64,000 nt of DNA from Cladorhizidae sp. MBARI D1340-BT2 (Eukaryota; Porifera; Demospongiae; Poecilosclerida; Cladorhizidae), in the NCBI GenBank assembly GCA_028752905.1, contig JAQNBH010000290.1:1-64000 (forward strand), given 5' to 3'. How positions within the stretch are numbered: the first letter of the stretch is position 1; each line of letters begins with the position of its first letter. Made by a program: the position numbers and the translations under genes. The notes under the pieces are model-generated. The model had not been told where the DNA came from and did no database searches. It saw nothing but the letters and a program-made list of their open reading frames with translations. Shown here one piece after another: positions 1-12,888 of this stretch.

Positions 1-3000
1 TCCAACTCTGTATCTCACTCTATAGTCAGGTCCAACTCTGTATCTCACTCTATAGTCAGGTCCAACTCTGTATCTCACTCTATAGTCAGGTCCAACTCTG
101 TATCTCACTCTATAGTCAGGTCCAACTCTGTATCTCACTCTATAGTCAGGTCCAACTCTGTATCTCACTCTATAGTCAGGTCCAACTCTGTATCTCACTC
201 TATAGTCAGGTCCAACTCTGTATCTCACTCTATAGTCAGGTCCAACTCTGTATCTCACTCTATAGTCAGGTCCAACTCTGTATCTCACTCTATAGTCAGG
301 TCCAACTCTGTATCTCACTCTATAGTCAGGTCCAACTCTGTATCTCACTCTATAGTCAGGTCCAACTCTGTATCTCACTCTATAGTCAGGTCCAACTCTG
401 TATCTCACTCTATAGTCAGGTCCAACTCTGTATCTCACTCTATAGTCAGGTCCAACTCTGTATCTCACTCTATAGTCAGGTCCAACTCTGTATCTCACTC
501 TATAGTCAGGTCCAACTCTGTATCTCACTCTATAGTCAGGTCCAACTCTGTATCTCACTCTATAGTCAGGTCCAACTCTGTATCTCACTCTATAGTCAGG
601 TCCAACTCTGTATCTCACTCTATAGTCAGGTCCAACTCTGTATCTCACTCTATAGTCAGGTCCAACTCTGTATCTCACTCTATAGTCAGGTCCAACTCTG
701 TATCTCACTCTATAGTCAGGTCCAACTCTGTATCTCACTCTATAGTCAGGTCCAACTCTGTATCTCACTCTATAGTCAGGTCCAACTCTGTATCTCACTC
801 TATAGTCAGGTCCAACTCTGTATCTCACTCTATAGTCAGGTCCAACTCTGTATCTCACTCTATAGTCAGGTCCAACTCTGTATCTCACTCTATAGTCAGG
901 TCCAACTCTGTATCTCACTCTATAGTCAGGTCCAACTCTGTATCTCACTCTATAGTCAGGTCCAACTCTGTATCTCACTCTATAGTCAGGTCCAACTCTG
1001 TATCTCACTCTATAGTCAGGTCCAACTCTGTATCTCACTCTATAGTCAGGTCCAACTCTGTATCTCACTCTATAGTCAGGTCCAACTCTGTATCTCACTC
1101 TATAGTCAGGTCCAACTCTGTATCTCACTCTATAGTCAGGTCCAACTCTGTATCTCACTCTATAGTCAGGTCCAACTCTGTATCTCACTCTATAGTCAGG
1201 TCCAACTCTGTATCTCACTCTATAGTCAGGTCCAACTCTGTATCTCACTCTATAGTCAGGTCCAACTCTGTATCTCACTCTATAGTCAGGTCCAACTCTG
1301 TATCTCACTCTATAGTCAGGTCCAACTCTGTATCTCACTCTATAGTCAGGTCCAACTCTGTATCTCACTCTATAGTCAGGTCCAACTCTGTATCTCACTC
1401 TATAGTCAGGTCCAACTCTGTATCTCACTCTATAGTCAGGTCCAACTCTGTATCTCACTCTATAGTCAGGTCCAACTCTGTATCTCACTCTATAGTCAGG
1501 TCCAACTCTGTATCTCACTCTATAGTCAGGTCCAACTCTGTATCTCACTCTATAGTCAGGTCCAACTCTGTATCTCACTCTATAGTCAGGTCCAACTCTG
1601 TATCTCACTCTATAGTCAGGTCCAACTCTGTATCTCACTCTATAGTCAGGTCCAACTCTGTATCTCACTCTATAGTCAGGTCCAACTCTGTATCTCACTC
1701 TATAGTCAGGTCCAACTCTGTATCTCACTCTATAGTCAGGTCCAACTCTGTATCTCACTCTATAGTCAGGTCCAACTCTGTATCTCACTCTATAGTCAGG
1801 TCCAACTCTGTATCTCACTCTATAGTCAGGTCCAACTCTGTATCTCACTCTATAGTCAGGTCCAACTCTGTATCTCACTCTATAGTCAGGTCCAACTCTG
1901 TATCTCACTCTATAGTCAGGTCCAACTCTGTATCTCACTCTATAGTCAGGTCCAACTCTGTATCTCACTCTATAGTCAGGTCCAACTCTGTATCTCACTC
2001 TATAGTCAGGTCCAACTCTGTATCTCACTCTATAGTCAGGTCCAACTCTGTATCTCACTCTATAGTCAGGTCCAACTCTGTATCTCACTCTATAGTCAGG
2101 TCCAACTCTGTATCTCACTCTATAGTCAGGTCCAACTCTGTATCTCACTCTATAGTCAGGTCCAACTCTGTATCTCACTCTATAGTCAGGTCCAACTCTG
2201 TATCTCACTCTATAGTCAGGTCCAACTCTGTATCTCACTCTATAGTCAGGTCCAACTCTGTATCTCACTCTATAGTCAGGTCCAACTCTGTATCTCACTC
2301 TATAGTCAGGTCCAACTCTGTATCTCACTCTATAGTCAGGTCCAACTCTGTATCTCACTCTATAGTCAGGTCCAACTCTGTATCTCACTCTATAGTCAGG
2401 TCCAACTCTGTATCTCACTCTATAGTCAGGTCCAACTCTGTATCTCACTCTATAGTCAGGTCCAACTCTGTATCTCACTCTATAGTCAGGTCCAACTCTG
2501 TATCTCACTCTATAGTCAGGTCCAACTCTGTATCTCACTCTATAGTCAGGTCCAACTCTGTATCTCACTCTATAGTCAGGTCCAACTCTGTATCTCACTC
2601 TATAGTCAGGTCCAACTCTGTATCTCACTCTATAGTCAGGTCCAACTCTGTATCTCACTCTATAGTCAGGTCCAACTCTGTATCTCACTCTATAGTCAGG
2701 TCCAACTCTGTATCTCACTCTATAGTCAGGTCCAACTCTGTATCTCACTCTATAGTCAGGTCCAACTCTGTATCTCACTCTATAGTCAGGTCCAACTCTG
2801 TATCTCACTCTATAGTCAGGTCCAACTCTGTATCTCACTCTATAGTCAGGTCCAACTCTGTATCTCACTCTATAGTCAGGTCCAACTCTGTATCTCACTC
2901 TATAGTCAGGTCCAACTCTGTATCTCACTCTATAGTCAGGTCCAACTCTGTCATCTCACTCTATAGTCAGGTCCAACTCTGTATCTCACTCTATAGTCAG

Positions 3001-6000
3001 GTCCAACTCTGTATCTCACTCTATAGTCAGGTCCAACTCTGTATCTCACTCTATAGTCAGGTCCAACTCTGTATCTCACTCTATAGTCAGGTCCAACTCT
3101 GTATCTCACTCTATAGTCAGGTCCAACTCTGTATCTCACTCTATAGTCAGGTCCAACTCTGTATCTCACTCTATAGTCAGGTCCAACTCTGTATCTCACT
3201 CTATAGTCAGGTCCAACTCTGTATCTCACTCTATAGTCAGGTCCAACTCTGTATCTCACTCTATAGTCAGGTCCAACTCTGTATCTCACTCTATAGTCAG
3301 GTCCAACTCTGTATCTCACTCTATAGTCAGGTCCAACTCTGTATCTCACTCTATAGTCAGGTCCAACTCTGTATCTCACTCTATAGTCAGGTCCAACTCT
3401 GTATCTCACTCTATAGTCAGGTCCAACTCTGTATCTCACTCTATAGTCAGGTCCAACTCTGTATCTCACTCTATAGTCAGGTCCAACTCTGTATCTCACT
3501 CTATAGTCAGGTCCAACTCTGTATCTCACTCTATAGTCAGGTCCAACTCTGTATCTCACTCTATAGTCAGGTCCAACTCTGTATCTCACTCTATAGTCAG
3601 GTCCAACTCTGTATCTCACTCTATAGTCAGGTCCAACTCTGTATCTCACTCTATAGTCAGGTCCAACTCTGTATCTCACTCTATAGTCAGGTCCAACTCT
3701 GTATCTCACTCTATAGTCAGGTCCAACTCTGTATCTCACTCTATAGTCAGGTCCAACTCTGTATCTCACTCTATAGTCAGGTCCAACTCTGTATCTCACT
3801 CTATAGTCAGGTCCAACTCTGTATCTCACTCTATAGTCAGGTCCAACTCTGTATCTCACTCTATAGTCAGGTCCAACTCTGTATCTCACTCTATAGTCAG
3901 GTCCAACTCTGTATCTCACTCTATAGTCAGGTCCAACTCTGTATCTCACTCTATAGTCAGGTCCAACTCTGTATCTCACTCTATAGTCAGGTCCAACTCT
4001 GTATCTCACTCTATAGTCAGGTCCAACTCTGTATCTCACTCTATAGTCAGGTCCAACTCTGTATCTCACTCTATAGTCAGGTCCAACTCTGTATCTCACT
4101 CTATAGTCAGGTCCAACTCTGTATCTCACTCTATAGTCAGGTCCAACTCTGTATCTCACTCTATAGTCAGGTCCAACTCTGTATCTCACTCTATAGTCAG
4201 GTCCAACTCTGTATCTCACTCTATAGTCAGGTCCAACTCTGTATCTCACTCTATAGTCAGGTCCAACTCTGTATCTCACTCTATAGTCAGGTCCAACTCT
4301 GTATCTCACTCTATAGTCAGGTCCAACTCTGTATCTCACTCTATAGTCAGGTCCAACTCTGTATCTCACTCTATAGTCAGGTCCAACTCTGTATCTCACT
4401 CTATAGTCAGGTCCAACTCTGTATCTCACTCTATAGTCAGGTCCAACTCTGTATCTCACTCTATAGTCAGGTCCAACTCTGTATCTCACTCTATAGTCAG
4501 GTCCAACTCTGTATCTCACTCTATAGTCAGGTCCAACTCTGTATCTCACTCTATAGTCAGGTCCAACTCTGTATCTCACTCTATAGTCAGGTCCAACTCT
4601 GTATCTCACTCTATAGTCAGGTCCAACTCTGTATCTCACTCTATAGTCAGGTCCAACTCTGTATCTCACTCTATAGTCAGGTCCAACTCTGTATCTCACT
4701 CTATAGTCAGGTCCAACTCTGTATCTCACTCTATAGTCAGGTCCAACTCTGTATCTCACTCTATAGTCAGGTCCAACTCTGTATCTCACTCTATAGTCAG
4801 GTCCAACTCTGTATCTCACTCTATAGTCAGGTCCAACTCTGTATCTCACTCTATAGTCAGGTCCAACTCTGTATCTCACTCTATAGTCAGGTCCAACTCT
4901 GTATCTCACTCTATAGTCAGGTCCAACTCTGTATCTCACTCTATAGTCAGGTCCAACTCTGTATCTCACTCTATAGTCAGGTCCAACTCTGTATCTCACT
5001 CTATAGTCAGGTCCAACTCTGTATCTCACTCTATAGTCAGGTCCAACTCTGTATCTCACTCTATAGTCAGGTCCAACTCTGTATCTCACTCTATAGTCAG
5101 GTCCAACTCTGTATCTCACTCTATAGTCAGGTCCAACTCTGTATCTCACTCTATAGTCAGGTCCAACTCTGTATCTCACTCTATAGTCAGGTCCAACTCT
5201 GTATCTCACTCTATAGTCAGGTCCAACTCTGTATCTCACTCTATAGTCAGGTCCAACTCTGTATCTCACTCTATAGTCAGGTCCAACTCTGTATCTCACT
5301 CTATAGTCAGGTCCAACTCTGTATCTCACTCTATAGTCAGGTCCAACTCTGTATCTCACTCTATAGTCAGGTCCAACTCTGTATCTCACTCTATAGTCAG
5401 GTCCAACTCTGTATCTCACTCTATAGTCAGGTCCAACTCTGTATCTCACTCTATAGTCAGGTCCAACTCTGTATCTCACTCTATAGTCAGGTCCAACTCT
5501 GTATCTCACTCTATAGTCAGGTCCAACTCTGTATCTCACTCTATAGTCAGGTCCAACTCTGTATCTCACTCTATAGTCAGGTCCAACTCTGTATCTCACT
5601 CTATAGTCAGGTCCAACTCTGTATCTCACTCTATAGTCAGGTCCAACTCTGTATCTCACTCTATAGTCAGGTCCAACTCTGTATCTCACTCTATAGTCAG
5701 GTCCAACTCTGTATCTCACTCTATAGTCAGGTCCAACTCTGTATCTCACTCTATAGTCAGGTCCAACTCTGTATCTCACTCTATAGTCAGGTCCAACTCT
5801 GTATCTCACTCTATAGTCAGGTCCAACTCTGTATCTCACTCTATAGTCAGGTCCAACTCTGTATCTCACTCTATAGTCAGGTCCAACTCTGTATCTCACT
5901 CTATAGTCAGGTCCAACTCTGTATCTCACTCTATAGTCAGGTCCAACTCTGTATCTCACTCTATAGTCAGGTCCAACTCTGTATCTCACTCTATAGTCAG

Positions 6001-9000
6001 GTCCAACTCTGTATCTCACTCTATAGTCAGGTCCAACTCTGTATCTCACTCTATAGTCAGGTCCAACTCTGTATCTCACTCTATAGTCAGGTCCAACTCT
6101 GTATCTCACTCTATAGTCAGGTCCAACTCTGTATCTCACTCTATAGTCAGGTCCAACTCTGTATCTCACTCTATAGTCAGGTCCAACTCTGTATCTCACT
6201 CTATAGTCAGGTCCAACTCTGTATCTCACTCTATAGTCAGGTCCAACTCTGTATCTCACTCTATAGTCAGGTCCAACTCTGTATCTCACTCTATAGTCAG
6301 GTCCAACTCTGTATCTCACTCTATAGTCAGGTCCAACTCTGTATCTCACTCTATAGTCAGGTCCAACTCTGTATCTCACTCTATAGTCAGGTCCAACTCT
6401 GTATCTCACTCTATAGTCAGGTCCAACTCTGTATCTCACTCTATAGTCAGGTCCAACTCTGTATCTCACTCTATAGTCAGGTCCAACTCTGTATCTCACT
6501 CTATAGTCAGGTCCAACTCTGTATCTCACTCTATAGTCAGGTCCAACTCTGTATCTCACTCTATAGTCAGGTCCAACTCTGTATCTCACTCTATAGTCAG
6601 GTCCAACTCTGTATCTCACTCTATAGTCAGGTCCAACTCTGTATCTCACTCTATAGTCAGGTCCAACTCTGTATCTCACTCTATAGTCAGGTCCAACTCT
6701 GTATCTCACTCTATAGTCAGGTCCAACTCTGTATCTCACTCTATAGTCAGGTCCAACTCTGTATCTCACTCTATAGTCAGGTCCAACTCTGTATCTCACT
6801 CTATAGTCAGGTCCAACTCTGTATCTCACTCTATAGTCAGGTCCAACTCTGTATCTCACTCTATAGTCAGGTCCAACTCTGTATCTCACTCTATAGTCAG
6901 GTCCAACTCTGTATCTCACTCTATAGTCAGGTCCAACTCTGTATCTCACTCTATAGTCAGGTCCAACTCTGTATCTCACTCTATAGTCAGGTCCAACTCT
7001 GTATCTCACTCTATAGTCAGGTCCAACTCTGTATCTCACTCTATAGTCAGGTCCAACTCTGTATCTCACTCTATAGTCAGGTCCAACTCTGTATCTCACT
7101 CTATAGTCAGGTCCAACTCTGTATCTCACTCTATAGTCAGGTCCAACTCTGTATCTCACTCTATAGTCAGGTCCAACTCTGTATCTCACTCTATAGTCAG
7201 GTCCAACTCTGTATCTCACTCTATAGTCAGGTCCAACTCTGTATCTCACTCTATAGTCAGGTCCAACTCTGTATCTCACTCTATAGTCAGGTCCAACTCT
7301 GTATCTCACTCTATAGTCAGGTCCAACTCTGTATCTCACTCTATAGTCAGGTCCAACTCTGTATCTCACTCTATAGTCAGGTCCAACTCTGTATCTCACT
7401 CTATAGTCAGGTCCAACTCTGTATCTCACTCTATAGTCAGGTCCAACTCTGTATCTCACTCTATAGTCAGGTCCAACTCTGTATCTCACTCTATAGTCAG
7501 GTCCAACTCTGTATCTCACTCTATAGTCAGGTCCAACTCTGTATCTCACTCTATAGTCAGGTCCAACTCTGTATCTCACTCTATAGTCAGGTCCAACTCT
7601 GTATCTCACTCTATAGTCAGGTCCAACTCTGTATCTCACTCTATAGTCAGGTCCAACTCTGTATCTCACTCTATAGTCAGGTCCAACTCTGTATCTCACT
7701 CTATAGTCAGGTCCAACTCTGTATCTCACTCTATAGTCAGGTCCAACTCTGTATCTCACTCTATAGTCAGGTCCAACTCTGTATCTCACTCTATAGTCAG
7801 GTCCAACTCTGTATCTCACTCTATAGTCAGGTCCAACTCTGTATCTCACTCTATAGTCAGGTCCAACTCTGTATCTCACTCTATAGTCAGGTCCAACTCT
7901 GTATCTCACTCTATAGTCAGGTCCAACTCTGTATCTCACTCTATAGTCAGGTCCAACTCTGTATCTCACTCTATAGTCAGGTCCAACTCTGTATCTCACT
8001 CTATAGTCAGGTCCAACTCTGTATCTCACTCTATAGTCAGGTCCAACTCTGTATCTCACTCTATAGTCAGGTCCAACTCTGTATCTCACTCTATAGTCAG
8101 GTCCAACTCTGTATCTCACTCTATAGTCAGGTCCAACTCTGTATCTCACTCTATAGTCAGGTCCAACTCTGTATCTCACTCTATAGTCAGGTCCAACTCT
8201 GTATCTCACTCTATAGTCAGGTCCAACTCTGTATCTCACTCTATAGTCAGGTCCAACTCTGTATCTCACTCTATAGTCAGGTCCAACTCTGTATCTCACT
8301 CTATAGTCAGGTCCAACTCTGTATCTCACTCTATAGTCAGGTCCAACTCTGTATCTCACTCTATAGTCAGGTCCAACTCTGTATCTCACTCTATAGTCAG
8401 GTCCAACTCTGTATCTCACTCTATAGTCAGGTCCAACTCTGTATCTCACTCTATAGTCAGGTCCAACTCTGTATCTCACTCTATAGTCAGGTCCAACTCT
8501 GTATCTCACTCTATAGTCAGGTCCAACTCTGTATCTCACTCTATAGTCAGGTCCAACTCTGTATCTCACTCTATAGTCAGGTCCAACTCTGTATCTCACT
8601 CTATAGTCAGGTCCAACTCTGTATCTCACTCTATAGTCAGGTCCAACTCTGTATCTCACTCTATAGTCAGGTCCAACTCTGTATCTCACTCTATAGTCAG
8701 GTCCAACTCTGTATCTCACTCTATAGTCAGGTCCAACTCTGTATCTCACTCTATAGTCAGGTCCAACTCTGTATCTCACTCTATAGTCAGGTCCAACTCT
8801 GTATCTCACTCTATAGTCAGGTCCAACTCTGTATCTCACTCTATAGTCAGGTCCAACTCTGTATCTCACTCTATAGTCAGGTCCAACTCTGTATCTCACT
8901 CTATAGTCAGGTCCAACTCTGTATCTCACTCTATAGTCAGGTCCAACTCTGTATCTCACTCTATAGTCAGGTCCAACTCTGTATCTCACTCTATAGTCAG

Positions 9001-9265
9001 GTCCAACTCTGTATCTCACTCTATAGTCAGGTCCAACTCTGTATCTCACTCTATAGTCAGGCCCAACTCTGTATCTCACTCTATAGTCAGGTCCAACTCT
9101 GTATCTCACTCTATAGTCAGGTCCAACTCTGTATCTCACTCTATAGTCAGGTCCAACTCTGTATCTCACTCTATAGTCAGGTCCAACTCTGTATCTCACT
9201 CTATAGTCAGGTCCAACTCTGTATCTCACTCTATAGTCAGGTCCAACTCTGTATCTCACTCTATA
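1..9265. repeat. 30-bp minisatellite, unit 1 (about 309 copies)
   Basis: The unit starts TCCAACTCTG, continues TATCTCACTC and ends TATAGTCAGG. The array is open at the left window edge and ends where the last unit runs into TATATGCCGGG. Across about 309 copies I see only two departures: a 31-bp unit with one inserted C at about 2952, and a T-to-C change at 9062. The unit contains no CpG. On the minus strand one frame is open with the ten-residue period YRVRYRVGPD, starting at an ATG in spacer B (9307) and running to the 31-bp unit. Two plus-strand frames are open too. This openness follows from the 30-bp period and is not taken as evidence of a protein. The array is roughly ten times longer than its eight paralogues. 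Confidence 0.97.
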
Positions 9266-9425
9266 TGCCGGGTGAGAGTAGACACCTGGGTGTGAGGGAG
9301 TAGACATTTCAGGTTTTGGTTCTGAGTTGGTGGGTGTCTACTGCCACTTGTGGGTGTGTAGTGTCAACCTCCCTCTGACGTGTTTCCCCATCTAACAGCT
9401 TACGCTGTCAGGGCTTTCTCTGACA
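9266..9425. repeat. Spacer B, unit 1
   Basis: Short link between the two minisatellites. It opens with ATGCCGGGT, the nonamer that also borders the left side of the other 30-bp arrays. It then carries a segment (AGTAGACACCTGGGTGTGAG onward) and a second segment (GGTTTTGGTTCTGAG to CTGACAC) that both also occur in spacer A, in the opposite order relative to the array. This copy has one extra A in a CCCC-TCTAACAG context near 9389 that the other eight copies lack. Confidence 0.9.
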
Positions 9426-12400
9426 CTACCACACTTCGCTATATAGAGAGTACTACCACACTTCCCAATATAGAGAGTGCTACCACACTTCCCTATATAT
9501 AGAGTGCTACCACACTTCCCAATATATAGAGTGCTACCACACTTCCCTATATAGAGAGTGCTACCACACTTCCCTATATATAGAGTGCTACCACACTTCC
9601 CTATATATAGAGTGCTACCACACTTCCCTATATATAGAGTGCTACCACACTTCCCTATATAGAGAGTGCTGCCACACTTCCCTATATAGAGAGTACTACC
9701 ACACTTCCCTATATATAGAGTGCTAGTACACTTCCCTATATAGAGAGTACTACCACACTTCCCAATATAGAGAGTGCTACCACACTTCCCTATATATAGA
9801 GTGCTACCACACTTCCCAATATATAGAGTGCTAGTACACTTCCCAATATAGAGAGTGCTACCACACTTCCCTATATATAGAGTGCTAGTACACTTCCCTA
9901 TATAGAGAGTGCTACCACACTTCCCTATATATAGAGTGCTACCACACTTCCCTATATATAGAGTGCTAGTACACTTCCCAATATAGAGAGTGCTACCACA
10001 CTTCCCAATATAGAGTGCTACCACACTTCCCTATATAGAGAGTACTACCACACTTCCCAATATAGAGAGTGCTACCACACTTCCCAATATAGAGAGTGCT
10101 ACCACACTTCCCTATATATAGAGTGCTACCACACTTCCCTATATATAGAGTGCTAGTACACTTCCCAATATAGAGAGTGCTACCACACTTCCCAATATAG
10201 AGAGTGCTACCACACTTCCCTATATATAGAGTGCTACCACACTTCCCAATATATAGAGTGCTACCACACTTCCCTATATAGAGAGTGCTACCACACTTCC
10301 CTATATATAGAGTGCTACCACACTTCCCTATATATAGAGTGCTACCACACTTCCCTATATATAGAGTGCTACCACACTTCCCTATATAGAGAGTGCTGCC
10401 ACACTTCCCTATATAGAGAGTACTACCACACTTCCCTATATATAGAGTGCTAGTACACTTCCCTATATAGAGAGTACTACCACACTTCCCAATATAGAGA
10501 GTGCTACCACACTTCCCAATATAGAGAGTGCTACCACACTTCCCTATATAGAGAGTGCTGCCACACTTCCCTATATATAGAGTGCTACCACACTTCCCAA
10601 TATATAGAGTGCTAGTACACTTCCCAATATAGAGAGTGCTACCACACTTCCCTATATATAGAGTGCTAGTACACTTCCCTATATAGAGAGTGCTACCACA
10701 CTTCCCTATATATAGAGTGCTACCACACTTCCCTATATATAGAGTGCTAGTACACTTCCCAATATAGAGAGTGCTACCACACTTCCCAATATAGAGTGCT
10801 ACCACACTTCCCTATATAGAGAGTACTACCACACTTCCCAATATAGAGAGTGCTACCACACTTCCCAATATAGAGAGTGCTACCACACTTCCCTATATAT
10901 AGAGTGCTACCACACTTCCCTATATATAGAGTGCTAGTACACTTCCCAATATAGAGAGTGCTACCACACTTCCCAATATAGAGAGTGCTACCACACTTCC
11001 CAATATATAGAGTGCTACCACACTTCCCTATATATAGAGTGCTAGTACACTTCCCAATATATAGTGCTAGTACACTTCCCAATATATAGAGTGCTACCAC
11101 ACTTCCCTATATATAGAGTGCTAGTACACTTCCCAATATATAGAGTGCTACCACACTTCCCTATATATAGAGTGCTAGTACACTTCCCTATATAGAGAGT
11201 GCTACCACACTTCCCTATATATAGAGTGCTAGTACACTTCCCTATATATAGAGTGCTAGTACACTTCCCAATATAGAGAGTGCTACCACACTTCCCAATA
11301 TATAGAGTGCTAGTACACTTCCCTATATATAGAGTGCTAGTACACTTCCCTATATATAGAGTGCTACCACACTTCCCAATATAGAGAGTACTACCACACT
11401 TCCCTATATATAGAGTGCTACCACACTTCCCTATATAGAGAGTGCTAGTACACTTCCCAATATAGAGAGTGCTACCACACTTCCCTATATATAGAGTGCT
11501 AGTACACTTCCCTATATATAGAGTGCTACCACACTTCCCTATATAGAGAGTGCTAGTACACTTCCCAATATAGAGAGTACTACCACACTTCCCTATATAG
11601 AGAGTGCTACCACACTTCCCTATATAGAGAGTGCTAGTACACTTCCCAATATAGAGAGTACTACCACACTTCCCTATATATAGAGTGCTACCACACTTCC
11701 CAATATATAGAGTGCTACCACACTTCCCAATATAGAGAGTACTACCACACTTCCCAATATAGAGTGCTACCACACTTCCCAATATAGAGAGTGCTACCAC
11801 ACTTCCCAATATATAGAGTGCTACCACACTTCCCTATATATAGAGTGCTAGTACACTTCCCTATATATAGAGTGCTACCACACTTCCCTATATAGAGAGT
11901 GCTAGTACACTTCCCTATATATAGAGTGCTAGTACACTTCCCTATATATAGAGTGCTACCACACTTCCCAATATAGAGAGTACTACCACACTTCCCTATA
12001 TATAGAGTGCTACCACACTTCCCTATATAGAGTGCTAGTACACATAGAGAGTGCTACCACACTTCCCTATATATAGAGTGCTAGTACACTTCATATATAG
12101 AGTGCTACCACACTTCCCTATATAGAGAGTGCTAGTACACTTCCCAATATAGAGAGTACTACCACACTTCCCTATATATAGAGTGCTACCACACTTCCCA
12201 ATATATAGAGTGCTACCACACTTCCCAATATAGAGAGTACTACCACACTTCCCTATATAGAGAGTGCTACCACACTTCCCTATATATAGAGTACTACCAC
12301 ACTTCCCTATATATAGAGTGCTAGTACACTTCCCAATATAGAGAGTGCTACCACACTTCCCAATATATAGTGCTAGTACACTTCCCTATATATAGTGCTA

Positions 12401-12877
12401 CCACACTTCCCAATATAGAGAGTACTACCACACTTCCCTATATATAGTGCTACCACACTTCCCTATATAGAGAGTGCTAGTACACTTCCCTATATAGAGA
12501 GTGCTAGTACACTTCCCAATATAGAGAGTGCTACCACACTTCCCTATATATAGAGTGCTGCCACACTTCCCTATATATAGAGTGCTACCACACTTCCCAA
12601 TATAGAGAGTGCTACCACACTTCCCTATATATAGAGTGCTACCACACTTCCCAATATAGAGAGTGCTACCACACTTCCCTATATAGAGAGTGCTGCCACA
12701 CTTCCCTATATATAGAGTGCTACCACACTTCCCAATATAGAGAGTGCTACCACACTTCCCTATATATAGAGTGCTACCACACTTCCCTATATAGAGAGTG
12801 CTAGTACACTTCCCAATATATAGAGTACTACCACACTTCCCTATATAGAGAGTGCTAGTACACTTCCCAATATATAG
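9426..12877. repeat. 27-bp minisatellite, unit 1 (about 128 copies)
   Basis: The unit can be read on the plus strand as TACCACACTTCCC, then TATATATAG, then AGTGC. Common variants are CCCT/CCCA, TATATAG/TATAGAG, GTGCT/GTACT, CTACC/CTGCC and TACCAC/TAGTAC, in changing combinations. Occasional 25-bp units (for example near 10005 and 10787, 781 bp apart) break the reading frame and mark a larger repeat of about 0.8 kb. A 24-bp landmark unit containing CTTCATATATAG lies near 12092. A shortened unit missing about 8 bp near 12040 (TACACATAGAG) was seen only in this copy. On the minus strand the frame with period TLYIGKCGS or TLYIGKCTS stays open between the odd-length units. The unit contains no CpG. 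Confidence 0.96.
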
Positions 12878-12888
12878 GACTACTACAG

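Noticed and set aside
1..9265. CRISPR array
   Set aside because: Repeats are directly adjacent with no spacers, and the sequence is eukaryotic satellite DNA.
2951..9307. A 2118-residue protein of YRVRYRVGPD repeats
   Set aside because: A 30-bp unit without stops in one frame stays open however often it is copied. Common variants in the other arrays change the peptide (Tyr to Cys, Arg to Gly, Pro to Ser), so no constraint on this frame is seen. No domain or signal sequence is recognisable.
9426..12877. Common origin of the 27-bp and 30-bp units from a shared TATAGAGTG
   Set aside because: The shared nonamer lies on opposite strands of the two units and the remaining sequence does not align. 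Chance or simple TA/GA composition explains it.
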